A DNA stretch of 64,000 bases from Caprella mutica (Eukaryota > Arthropoda > Malacostraca > Amphipoda > Caprellidae), in NCBI GenBank assembly GCA_947561585.1, contig CANNZV010000517.1:124001-188000 (forward strand). Direction: 5' to 3'. Position 1 is the stretch's first letter; the number at the start of each line of letters is the position of its first letter. Made by a program: the position numbers and the translations under genes. The notes below the pieces were generated by a model, which saw nothing but the letters and a program-made list of their open reading frames with translations, had not been told where the DNA came from and did no database searches. Shown here one piece after another: positions 38,196 to 49,416 of the stretch.

Positions 38196-38290
38196 AATTC
38201 CTCTCACTTCCTCTCTCTCTCTATCTCTTCTTTCTATTCCTCTTTCTCTCTCACTCTCTTCCTCTTTTACTCTCTCTCTCTCTCTATCTC
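38196..38290. repeat. CT-rich polypyrimidine tract
   Basis: Imperfect (CT)n, about 95 bp with few purines; a purine/pyrimidine strand asymmetry able to form unusual structures. Confidence 0.9.
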
Positions 38291-38856
38291 CTGATATTCA
38301 TTTCAATATTAATTAACTATCCGTGCATTTCAACAACATCCTCTATTTTTACTTTGTTTATTCTCTCGTGTTTGTTTCCAATGTTTATTCATATTCTCAA
38401 GTGATATCTTCTTCTCCATCCCTCTTCCATTTCTCTTGTTTATTCTTCTTTCTTTCATTGCTTCGATAACAGAGCGATTGGAAGGGTTAGTTTTATCCAA
38501 AGATATGAATACGTTGTCACCGATTATTATCGTTATTTGCACACGAATCTTTATGTCTATTCTACAATAATATGGAATAGATACTGTTTTTGCTGATGGG
38601 AATATATATATATGTATTGAGAATCAAAAATTGTATACATAAATTAATAAAAATATTATAATCGAATTGGAATTTATATAGTCTATATTTTAAACTGAAA
38701 GAGAGCATAATGTTTTTTTTGCATTATAGGTAGTATGACGTCATTAATAGAAATTCAAATGAAAGTTTTTAGGTAATTAATTGAATCCCAAATTTTATTC
38801 CACATGCTTCAATATTTTAGTACCAAGTAATGATTAGTGTTCATTGAATTCAAATT

Positions 38857-39232
38857 ATTACCTTCGTAGGCTGCCGAAGGTTATATTTTAGACTGCATCT
38901 ATTTGTTTATCATCTTGTTACTCGCATAACTCAAAAAATATTCAACCAAATTGTCTGAAATTTGGTAGGACAATTGTTTATTACCCATGAACCATTTTGT
39001 CAGATTTTGGGAGCGATCGGGTCAAAGGTCAAAGATCAAGGTCAAGACCATTTCTCAACAACTTAAAAGTGTTCAACCAAATTGCCTGAAATATGGAGGG
39101 ACGATTGGTCATTATCCAGTTACCAGTTTATTAGATTTTGGGAGCAAACGGGTCAAAGGTTGAGGTCAAGATCATATATAAGCGGCGGCGGAGGTATGGG
39201 CTCTACCGAGTGCACGCAATCTAGTTTATTCT
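38857..39232 (+). repeat. Family D dispersed repeat, copy 4
   Basis: Starts ttaccttcgtaggctgccga and ends gcggcggcggaggtatgggc. Contains gggtcaaaggtcaaagatca. Lies upstream of the orphan coding-like island. Confidence 0.83.
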
Positions 39233-39447
39233 GCATTCGACAAAATCTGAATTCTGACATCACGCTAATATGCTATTTATTCCACTTCAGTAACTTTGAA
39301 TTCATTGAAGTGATCCTTAAACATAACAAAATAGTCAAATCATGATACTTGAACTCTTGTTTTGACTGTAAGAATTGCAAGCAGTGTTTACACGGTAAAA
39401 TATCTCTGAAGTCTCGCTAGCTCTAGCTCCTCCATTTCATCTCACAG

Positions 39448-39692
39448 TTTGCGATGTTTTCGACGGATCTTACGGTGATAAAAGACTGTCGCCTGCACCT
39501 ATAAAATCCTTATTAAATGCCTACAAACAAAATTCCGGAGGAGACCTCTTTGAAGAAATGTTGTTTGGGCAAATGGTTGATGGCGAAAAGAATGAGATTT
39601 GTGTTTTGGAATCAGTTGGAGTTTCAATTGCGGAGATACTGAAAAATAGGAGAAAGTTGGCCGTCAAAAAAATATTCAACATTAGTACATAA
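39448..39692 (+). other. Orphan coding-like island / candidate terminal exon, unassigned
   Basis: A strong acceptor (ctcctccatttcatctcacag) precedes an 80-codon open frame from 39450 to TAA at 39690-39692, with no ATG at its start. It contains CDVFDGSYGDKRLSPAPIKS, SGGDLFEEMLFGQMVDGEKN and VSIAEILKNRRKLAVKKIFN. Composition is protein-like and more GC-rich than its surroundings. I do not recognise the family. A Helitron-like element begins exactly after the stop. It may be the last exon of an unseen gene or a pseudogene fragment. Confidence 0.4.
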
Positions 39693-39998
39693 TCTATCCT
39701 GATAATACCCGACGTGTGTTTTTTTAATTTTTTGTTTTCCGCTTCTTAAAAATGATAGGAAATTTATATACGTTTATGGCAAACCGTATAACAAATTCAA
39801 TACCTCAATAATTATTGAGGTTAATGAATGATAATTTATTCATTATTAAATAAATAAAAACATAAGTTATTATTATGTTAGATTATTAAAAGGAAAAATG
39901 TTACAATGATGCGAATGATAACATATTGAAATAATCTTTTAAATTCTATGTTTTTATATCTACGTGAAATTGAGATTATTAACGGTTTAGTACTCTAG
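39693..39998 (+). mobile_element. Helitron-like element, copy 3, diverged
   Basis: Starts A|TCTATCCTGATAATACCC directly after the TAA of the island at 39448 and ends tagtactCTAG|T; the 3' hairpin is degraded. Confidence 0.55.
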
Positions 39999-40108
39999 TT
40001 ATTAATATACATGATTTAGAAATTAAATAATGAATTGTGAATTCAATTGGCCGGCCAAGATAACAAAGATATCAATTTGAAATGGAAATCTTACCCTCTA
40101 TTTTTCAG

Positions 40109-40145
40109 TTCTAGAAGCAGATGAAATTTCTCTAAGAGGAAGAAG
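40109..40145 (+). other. Possible microexon, unassigned
   Basis: Acceptor ctctatttttcag and donor AAG|GTATTT bracket 37 nt encoding LEADEISLRGRR in phase. It lies between the two coding-like islands at 39.4 and 41.1 kb on the same strand. Short and easily coincidental. Confidence 0.15.
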
Positions 40146-40721
40146 GTATTTTCGGATTTTGATATCATGGATCAGCGAAAGGAGGTAGAGAATTTTAAGG
40201 TTTCCTCCTTACTTGTAGGGATGCCAATCTCAAGAAGATAGAGAAAAACAACATAGAAAAACCGGGGCATTTATTCTGTCTACAGGAAATATTATTCGAC
40301 TATTTTTCGATTTTTTTATAAGGAATTTTCTCTGATATTTTATTTTCAAATATATTACAATCATGCCCCACTCTTATTACGTCTCAGACTTATACAATCG
40401 AATAAGTGTGGAACATGACTTGCTTTTATTTCTCCTTGTATATAAATTATATTAGGGGTAACTTTGGTCATTTTGTTGGTCGTTTTCAGTTAAGCATTAT
40501 AAATAACGTATACCTATTACTGATCATACTATTATTTTAATCTATGCCACATGCATAAGTTTGACGAAAACTGTTTACATGGAAGCGAACAACCAGATTA
40601 CCTAAAATAATCCTGAAATATTTCTTAATCAGAAAAATAAAAGCGAGACATGTTCCACACTTATTCGATTGTCATAAGTATGAGACGTAATAAGAGCGGG
40701 GTATTCAATTTTTTTTATCCT

Positions 40722-41091
40722 ATTCCTGTTGAACAAACTGTTCTATTCATGTTGAACAAATAGTTCTATTCATGTTGAGCAAACAGTTCTATTCCTGTTG
40801 AACAAACAGTTCTATTCCTGTTGAACAAACAGTTCTATTCCTGTTGAACAAACAGTTCTATTCATGTTGAGCAAACAGTTCTATTCATGTTGAACAAACA
40901 GTTCTATTCCTGTTGAACAAACAGTTCTATTCCTGTTGAACAAACAGTTCTATTCATGTTGAACAAACAGTTCTATTCCTGTTAAACAAACAGTTCTATT
41001 CCTGTTGAACAAACAGTTCTATTCATGTTGAACAAACAGTTCTATTCCTGTTAAACAAACAGTTCTATTCCTGTTGAACAAACAGTTCTAT
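40722..41091. repeat. Minisatellite, 23-bp unit, about 16 copies
   Basis: Repeats of ctgttgaacaaacagttcta plus ttc, with catgttga and gttaaac variants. It abuts the coding-like island at 41099. Confidence 0.96.
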
Positions 41092-41098
41092 CACTTAC

Positions 41099-41278
41099 AA
41101 GTTCTTCTCAAATGTTACATTTCAAGAAATTCAGCCCGAGGTCCGTTTCTCCTTATTTACATTTCTGCAAGATATGAACTACACACAACTCTATTTTCTA
41201 TTTTCTTCTAAAGATGAGGTCGAATGTATTGCGATATTAAATCAAGATGGAACGTCCGAGCGCTTCTTTTTGAAGTAG
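41099..41278 (+). other. Orphan coding-like island, unassigned
   Basis: 59 open codons to TAG at 41276-41278, starting directly at the end of a 23-bp minisatellite. It includes FQEIQPEVRFSLFTFLQDMN and SSKDEVECIAILNQDGTSER. No ATG until mid-way. Residue composition is protein-like. It may be an exon or a decayed gene piece; no family recognised. Confidence 0.33.
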
Positions 41279-41373
41279 ATTTTGATTAGTTATGTTGCAG
41301 TTTAATTTTTAAAAACGGTTTGTTTTCATCTAGGTTAATAGTAACAAATTTTGTTCCTGAAAAATTGTAAACT

Positions 41374-41575
41374 AGAATGGGCACTCATAGAGCGCATATA
41401 TTCACCACCGCTATTGAATTATTTTTGATTTATATAATTGACCTTTGACCCGATCGCTCCCAAAATCTAACAAAATGGTTCCTGGACATTGACCAATCGT
41501 CCCATTAAATTTCAGTTATGCGAATAACAAGATTACAAATTAAATGCCAATTAGAGAACAATCTTCCGCAATTTT
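41374..41575 (-). repeat. Family D dispersed repeat, copy 5 (minus), internally deleted
   Basis: Reverse orientation: gcgcatatattcaccaccgc, ttgacctttgacccgatcgc, ending aacaagattacaaatt and ttccgcaattttg. Confidence 0.78.
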
Positions 41576-42252
41576 GTGTTGGTATTAACTGTTAAATGTA
41601 CACAATGTAAAATGCTAAAAATGTTATCATGTGATGATTGAAATATCTAGTTCCGTAAAACTGTTAGGATGAATATGTTTCACATCTCTCTAATGTCATT
41701 TTTATGTCACTCTCTTTTCGATTTAAATTAATTTAAATGAAGCTGGTGGTAGCTAATTGATAAAATAAATTATTTGGTGAAATATCAATAAAAACTAGTT
41801 ACCTTGATTGATTTAGTTAATTTAGAAATATTTGACATATGATATCACACTGAATTCTGGAATATAATTTTTAAATGAAATAATAATCGCAAATTTAGGA
41901 ATTTCATTTAAAAAAGAATAATTAAGAAATTAATCAAATTTCACTGAAGGAATAAATTTTCATTAATTCATTTATTTATACCTTTTTTATCACCCTCATC
42001 TTTCAAAAAATAACTAATTAATTATACGTATCCGTAAATTATTAAAAACTGGTAATCCTCCACTTAATTATCATGATTAATAATGCATCAATGAAGCTGA
42101 TGAATAAAATATTTATTTATATTAACGGGATATGATTAAGTTTTCGCAAAATATTTCCCTTTAAAAGAAGGATTATTGCAATAAATCTCCCCCTGTTATC
42201 GCACTGGAAAAGAAACACTAAATCCTTTGAAGCCTTCCTAATGTCACCCCAT

Positions 42253-45222
42253 AGAACTCATTGACGATAGAACCCATTGATGGTATAACCCATTGGCGAT
42301 ATAACCCATTGACGATATAACCCATTGACGATATAACCCATTGACGATATAACCCATTGACGGTATAACCCATTGACGATATAACCCATTGACGGTATAA
42401 CCCATTGACGATATAACCCATTGACGATATAACCCATTGACGATATAACCCATTGACGATATAACCCATTGACGGTATAACCCATTGACGATATAACCCA
42501 TTGACGATATAACCCATTGACGATATAACCCATTGACGGTATAACCCATTGACGATATAACCTATTGACGATATAACCCATTGACGGTATAACCCATTGA
42601 CGATATAACCCATTGACGGTATAACTCATTGACGATATAACCCATTGACGGTATAACCCATTGACGATATAACTCATTGATGGTATAACCCATTGACGAT
42701 ATAACCCATTGACGATATAACCCATTGACGATATAACCCATTGACGGTATAACCCATTGACGATATAACCCATTTATGGTATAACCCATTGACGATATAA
42801 CCCATTGACGGTATAACCCATTGACAGTATAACCCACTGACGATATAATCCATTGACCATATAACCCACTGACGATATAACCCATTGACGATATATAACC
42901 CATTGACGATATAACCCATTGACGATATATAACCCATTGACGATATATAACCCACTGATGATATAATCCATTGACCATATAACCCACTGACGATATAACC
43001 CATTGACGATATATAACCCATTGACGATATAACCCATTGACGATATATAACCCATTGACGGTATATAATCCTTTGACGATATAACCCATTGACGATATAT
43101 AACCATTGACGATATAACCCATTGACGATATATAACCCATTGACGGTATATAATCCTTTGACGATATAACCCATTGACGATATATAACCATTGACGATAT
43201 AACCCATTGACGATATATAACCCATTGACTATATATAACCCATTGACGATATATAATCCTTTGACGATATATAACCCATTGACGATATATAATCCTTTGA
43301 CGATATATAATCCTTTGACGATATATAACCCATTGACGATATAACCCATTGACGGTATAACCCATTGACAGTATAACCCACTGACGATATAATCCATTGA
43401 CCATATAACCCACTGACGATATAACCCATTGACGATATATAACCCATTGACGATATAACCCATTGACGATATATAACCCATTGACGATATATAATCCTTT
43501 GACGATATATAACCCATTGACGATATATAACCCATTGACGATATATAATCCTTTGACGATATAACCCATTGACGATATATAACCATTGACGATATAACCC
43601 ATTGACGATATATAACCCATTGACGATATATAACCCATTGACGATATATAATCCTTTGACTATATATAACCCATTGACGATATATAATCCTTTGACGATA
43701 TATAACCCATTGACGATATATAATCCTTTGACGATATATAATCCTTTGACGATATATAACCCATTGACGATATAACCCATTGACGGTATAACCCATTGAC
43801 AGTATAACCCACTGACGATATAATCCATTGACCATATAACCCACTGACGATATAACCCATTGACGATATATAACCCATTGACTATATATAACCCATTGAC
43901 GATATATAATCCTTTGACGATATATAACCCATTGACGATATATAATCCTTTGACGATATATAATCCTTTGACGATATATAACCCATTGACGATATAACCC
44001 ATTGACGGTATAACCCATTGACAGTATAACCCACTGACGATATAATCCATTGACCATATAACCCACTGACGATATAACCCATTGACGATATATAACCCAT
44101 TGACGATATAACCCATTGACGATATATAACCCATTGACGATATATAATCCTTTGACGATATATAACCCATTGACGATATATAACCCATTGACGATATATA
44201 ATCCTTTGACGATATAACCCATTGACGATATAACCCATTGACGATATATAACCCTTTGACGATATATAATCCTTTGACGATATATAACCCATTGACGATA
44301 TATAACCCATTGACTATATATAACCCATTGACGATATATAATCCTTTGACGATATATAACCCATTGACGATATATAATCCTTTGACGATATATAATCCTT
44401 TGACGATATATAACCCATTGACGATATAACCCATTGACGGTATAACCCATTGACAGTATAACCCACTGACGATATAATCCATTGACCATATAACCCACTG
44501 ACGATATAACCCATTGACGATATATAACCCATTGACGATATAACCCATTGACGATATATAACCTTTTGACGATATATAATCCTTTGACGATATATAACCC
44601 ATTGACGATATATAACCCATTGACGGTATATAATCCTTTGACGATATAACCCATTGACGATATATAACCATTGACGATATAACCCATTGACGATATATAA
44701 CCCATTGACGATATATAACCCATTGACGATATATAATCCTTTGACGATATATAATCCTTTGACGATATATAACCCATTGACGATATATAACCCATTGACG
44801 ATATATAATCCTTTGACGATATATAATCCTTTGACGATATATAACCCATTGACGATATAACCCATTGACGGTATAACCCATTGACAGTATAACCCACTGA
44901 CGATATAATCCTTTGACGATATAACCCATTGACGATATATAACCATTGACGATATAACCCATTGACGATATATAACCCATTGACGATATATAACCCATTG
45001 ACGATATATAATCCTTTGACGATATATAACCCATTGACGATATATAACCCATTGACGATATATAATCCTTTGACGATATATAACCCATTGACGATATATA
45101 ATCCTTTGACGATATATAATCCTTTGACGATATATAACCCATTGACGATATATAACCCATTGACGATATATAACCCATTGACGATATATAACCCATTGAC
45201 GATATATAACCCATTGACGATA
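42253..45222. repeat. 3-kb minisatellite, 16/18-bp units with higher-order structure
   Basis: Basic unit acgatataacccattg (16 bp) dominates to about 42.9 kb; 18-bp acgatatataacccattg and variants (aatcctttg, ccactgacg, attgaccat) dominate beyond. The marker block with cccactgacgatataatcca recurs near 43377, 43808, 44030 and 44462 (spacings about 431, 222, 432), so large blocks were duplicated. All long frames through it are artefacts. Confidence 0.97.
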
Positions 45223-46037
45223 TACTGAATCTAATACTTTTTTCTTATATATGGATATCGGAGTACATGGAATTTTGTAATTATAATAACATTCATTAAT
45301 ATGCTTATTTCATAATATTTGGTCAATGAAATACTAAAATCCGGATATTTTTTCAGCTTCTGGTAAAATTTGTTCCTCTTTAAATTTTCCCCCGTTCTTA
45401 GAATCAAAAGATAAAGTATTTTAACTTCCAAATCCCATTTAATGTAAACACACCGCACCACAAATTGTTTTTCCGGGGGGGACTTCAAGCCAAACTTTTG
45501 GTTTTTCATTTACATAAAAATAGCGCGGGAATATTTTCTGGTTAAAAGGTCGTTAAAATATTTTATCCTGCGATTAAGTGTATAATTTTGTCTTTATCTT
45601 GGGGAAAAGTTTGCAGCACCTTCACCTCTTGCTGACTCAGCTATAAAATAGTTCAAATAAAAATTTAAAAAATGTATAAAAATGGTTGTTTACTTGTTCC
45701 CTAACGATTTGAAATACATCTAAAAAAAAATTAAATACTATACAAGTAAATATATTGAATAATTTCAAACTGAACTCTATTTCATCGTCCAATTTATTTA
45801 TTTTTATTTCTTGTTTTAATTTAGGATGTACCTAACTATTTTAAATTTCACCAAGTTTGTAAATTTTTAAATACAAAAAAAGAGTGACTTAATTTACCGA
45901 TAGGATAAAGAAAGACGTTTTAATTATCAAAAATATTGAATGGGCTCATAGTCTTATACATCAAATCACATCAACAAGTAGAGTATTAGGTAAGTATACA
46001 GGCTATTGCACTCTCCGTCACTTAGACTGTCTTCAAA
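45223..46037. other. AT-rich sequence without identifiable genes
   Basis: A minus-strand frame at 45231-45509 lacks protein-like composition and splice context. Confidence 0.5.
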
Positions 46038-46201
46038 GGCTTGTGACAATATGCTTTTATAATCACGGATCCTATTATATGCGGAGAGAATTAAAGCGTA
46101 TTGAATAGTTCTACACCAGCGGTATATAGTATTCGATACCATTTCATTTCGTCTGTGATATTCTTAAGATCTAGGATTCTAAAAGCATATTGTCACAACC
46201 C
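46038..46201. mobile_element. Family C MITE, copy 4
   Basis: Ends cttgtgacaatatgctttta and aaaagcatattgtcacaacc, with the standard ggtatatagtattcgatacc interior. Confidence 0.88.
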
Positions 46202-46744
46202 AAGTCAATCAACCCAAGTATCAATAGGAAACAACGAAATAAATGGCATAGATCGTTCGAATAATTCAGTATTCAAAAGATCTACAAAAAGGATTACTCT
46301 ACAATTCATAAATTAGATAAACCAATATGTCAACAAATAGAATATTGTTATACATCAATTAAAATATAGTTTTAAAAGTACACAATAAAAAGTGTTTAGC
46401 TATCAACAGTAAAACTATAGAGAAATTTGTAACATATGTGCGGGTAATTTATTTTTTCATTTTTTCATCATGTATGGCATATTCATAACCAACCTCACAT
46501 ATATAGTGGGGCCTTTGAAAATGAACTGATTACCCCCCTTAATCGTCTATAAACCCACCATAGTTGACCCACTCACAGGATTGTCAGAATTTATAATACC
46601 ATTTTGTAGATTTTTGATGACCCAGTATGAAATGATATGTCAACAATAATTATTAAATACACGAATACATCATGAATTCGAAAATAATGTGAAACTACGG
46701 AAATTTGACACTAGTTGATTAATAAAAGTGAACATATTTATGTG

Positions 46745-46959
46745 TGTAAGCTCCGAATTATCGGTCAGTTTCACATCTTCGGTCATATAAGAAAAAACGA
46801 TATAATAATTGTTATTTCACTAGGATAGGTTGAGTAAAAACAACCAACCCTGGTTGGTTGTTTTTACTCAACCTATCCTAGTAAAATAAAAAAAAATTAT
46901 ATTGTTTTTTTCTTATATGACCGAAGATGTGGAACTGACCGATAATTCGGAACTTACCC
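46745..46959. mobile_element. Family A MITE, copy 8, with the alternative aggttgag core
   Basis: Near-perfect hairpin. Outer arms gtaagctccgaattatcgg and gataattcggaacttaccc; inner core ctaggataggttgagtaaaa with its complement, then the cgatat module. Confidence 0.9.
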
Positions 46960-47131
46960 TATATGACGATATCTCCATTATAACTTTTCATATTTAAATA
47001 AGATTTTAAATACCAAGTTTCCAATTCCTCTCCTGGTTTAAATAATATGTATTCTAACTTAATTAGAAATCTTTGGCCTTATAGATTTATGTACTCAATT
47101 TAATTTTCTTGGCATTTTGAACCTAGAGAAA

Positions 47132-47204
47132 AAGTTATGGTGGGGCCACAGAAGATTAATTGGTATCCACTTTAAATCTTGCATGGCCCCACCATAATTG
47201 TCTC
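47132..47204. mobile_element. Short hairpin (tatggtggggcc family)
   Basis: Ends gttatggtggggccacagaa and catggccccaccataa. Related sequences occur at 15953-16076, 46500-46575 and 62712-62770. Confidence 0.7.
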
Positions 47205-47520
47205 ACACAGGTTGCATATAAATATAAATGGTAAATTGAAATACTTTAATTTTACATATACTATTAAATAATAATAAATAAATATAATAGTGATCATGCT
47301 TGTAAAATCTGTTTTTTTTTCTTAGTTCAGACATCATATCAACATTTGGAAAATTTGTAATTCTTATATGTTTTCCAATTTGGAAAATTAGTTAAGTTGA
47401 ATTAGGATTGTTAAATTAACCTCTTAATTATTTTAATTAAATAATAACAAATATTGAAGGTAATTGAGCAATAATAATGAACATTTTTCACATATTTAAT
47501 CATGAAGGAAAACTTAGTTA

Positions 47521-47704
47521 AAACGCAGCGTTTTTACTGCCCAGTTCACGCCTCTTCAATTAATCACGGTTAAATGAATGGAAGGCAAATTTGCAGTCTA
47601 CACTAGCGTTTCTACCGCCTTCCATTCATTTAACCGTTATTAATTGAATAGGCGTAAATTGGGCGGTGAAAACGCGGCGGTTTATCTGCTAGTAGGAATG
47701 GGCC
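47521..47704. mobile_element. Inverted-repeat MITE (acgcggcggt family), copy 2
   Basis: Same arms as 10086-10293 (cctcttcaattaatcacggt); ends in gctagtaggaatgggcc. Left tip truncated. Confidence 0.87.
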
Positions 47705-48165
47705 TTAGTTGAAACTGAAGGTAAAGTTGGTAGAATGTTGAAAATGAAATTCAAACTACTTCCAATCACTGAACACACATGTAAAACACTAAGGTACATG
47801 TACAGGGATACACTAAAATATCCTAATTACCAGTAAAGAACATATACAATATTGTGAAACTGTATCCCACAGAAATACGCCATTTTTAAATGTCTAAAAT
47901 ATAGGTACATCAATTGTAAAGGATACATTAATTTTGATTATATTGGTTTATCATTGTGAACGCATGAACCTTTTATAATAACATTTATTTATATTTCAAG
48001 TGATATGTAAAACATCTATACAATCTTAAACAATATATTATATATATAACATATACAAATATTACACCTAAAGATGAATTTACAGAAATGTAACAATTAT
48101 TGGCGACACGATCATGTGGATTGCTAAATCTTCCGATTTGACTGTTTTAATTGCATCTGCTACCA

Positions 48166-48171
48166 TTTATT
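48166..48171 (-). terminator. Candidate polyadenylation signal for FGFRL1
   Basis: AATAAA on the minus strand about 500 nt downstream of the stop. It is one of several AT-rich possibilities; no transcript evidence is available. Confidence 0.25.
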
Positions 48172-48669
48172 GCTTTGAGTTATTATTTAACATAGAATGG
48201 GGTGATACGTTAAGGTACATACATCATAATATTATGAACAAAGTTGAGCTTAAATCGAAAGATTTGTATAGTCTGCGAGTACTATATTTTCAACTATGGT
48301 TTTGTTATGGACAGTAATTGCTTTTCATATAATTTTAATGAGTAAAGAGTGAAAAATCAAATTAGTGTTTGTTTAGTAATATTTCTACCTTAAACTGTCG
48401 ATTAAAAATGTTGACAAAAATAACTGAATTTTAGCGAGAATTATTATTTGAAGCCCAAACTAAGTTATGATTTTTTTTCTTCGAGTATCATTTGGTTGCT
48501 AATAAGAGTTGGTTGCAATAAGATTTTCAGTACATATACTATATGGGAATTGGCAGAATGTAGGTAGATTAGTTTCAGGCAACAACTGCAATTCTAAACA
48601 TTAAACAGTACATATAACACGGCCAATGTATTTCCTAATCGGACGAAAAAAAAAGTTATGATAAGAGAC

Positions 48670-49416
48670 TTACAAGTTGTAATGGACGACGTACTGAGAT
48701 TGGGAATTCGAACAAGGCATGTGATTGCCTTGAGAGAAAGTGACACCGTAAGGTGGTAAGGGAGAGCTACCTGTAGGTGTTAACCTTGCGTAACTGTGTT
48801 CTGAAGATTTGGTCGTGAGGTTACTGGCCTTAGGCTGACAATGACTAGAATAATTTTGAACGGGAGAGCTGTACCCATCCATTGACTCATTGGCCCCAGT
48901 GTTACTAGATACTGTGTTGTAGTACTGGTCGGGGGAGTTGATGGTGTTGTTGTTGTTTCTTGGGTTTCGTGGACTGTTGTTGGCGCTGTTGGTTGTTATG
49001 CTACCTGACATCTTGCTGTTGATAGTACTGTCGGTGATTGTGTCACTGTTTTTGTGTCTGGAGGAATAGTGCGGAGAGTTGCGTATCGGTGTGGTGTGGT
49101 AAGACGATGTATTGTGGATCGGTGTGGATGAGGAGGAGTGGCCATTGTGGTAATTGTGTTGCAGATGACTAGGTGGAGGATTCAAAACATTGGGAGTGTT
49201 GGGATGGGGTGTAGTGAAAGCTTCCGAATAGTTCAGGTCAACACCGCTCTCGTTGTCGAAGTGGTCTTTCTTTTGCATGTACGGGTCAGAGTACCTAGGT
49301 TCGAAGTACATGTCTTCGTTGGGATACATATAGTGGTCCGAGTAAATGGATCCACCTCCGTTTGGGGTTGTGTGGGGTAGTGGGCGACTCTTCCCCGGGG
49401 GATAGACGAGACTTCT
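48670..49416 (-). CDS. FGFRL1: FGFRL1 exon 10 (C-terminal tail)
   Basis: 248 codons plus TAA. Starts RSLVYPPGKSRPL and includes a tyrosine-rich stretch (SIYSDHYMYPNEDMYFEPRY) and a His/Ser/Thr/Asn-rich region. It ends SQSQYVVHYNL. The stop lies inside TT|GTAAGTC, a good donor sequence, so a longer spliced C-terminus is possible. Confidence 0.82.
   Translation of the reverse strand, partial: RSLVYPPGKSRPLPHTTPNGGGSIYSDHYMYPNEDMYFEPRYSDPYMQKKDHFDNESGVDLNYSEAFTTPHPNTPNVLNPPPSHLQHNYHNGHSSSSTPIHNTSSYHTTPIRNSPHYSSRHKNSDTITDSTINSKMSGSITTNSANNSPRNPRNNNNTINSPDQYYNTVSSNTGANESMDGYSSPVQNYSSHCQPKASNLTTKSSEHSYARLTPTGSSPLPPYGVTFSQGNHMPCSNSQSQYVVHYNL

Noticed and set aside
42253..45222. Telomeric repeat, because units contain TAACCC
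   Set aside because: Not the TTAGG-type insect telomere motif, and period and sequence differ.
42218..45228. Several overlapping open frames up to 707 codons rich in Gly, Tyr, Ile, Val, Arg, Gln
   Set aside because: Translations of the 16/18-bp array; no start context, domain or splice structure.
48114..48317. 67-codon + strand frame
   Set aside because: AT-rich, no recognisable composition or context; probably random and lies in the FGFRL1 3' region.
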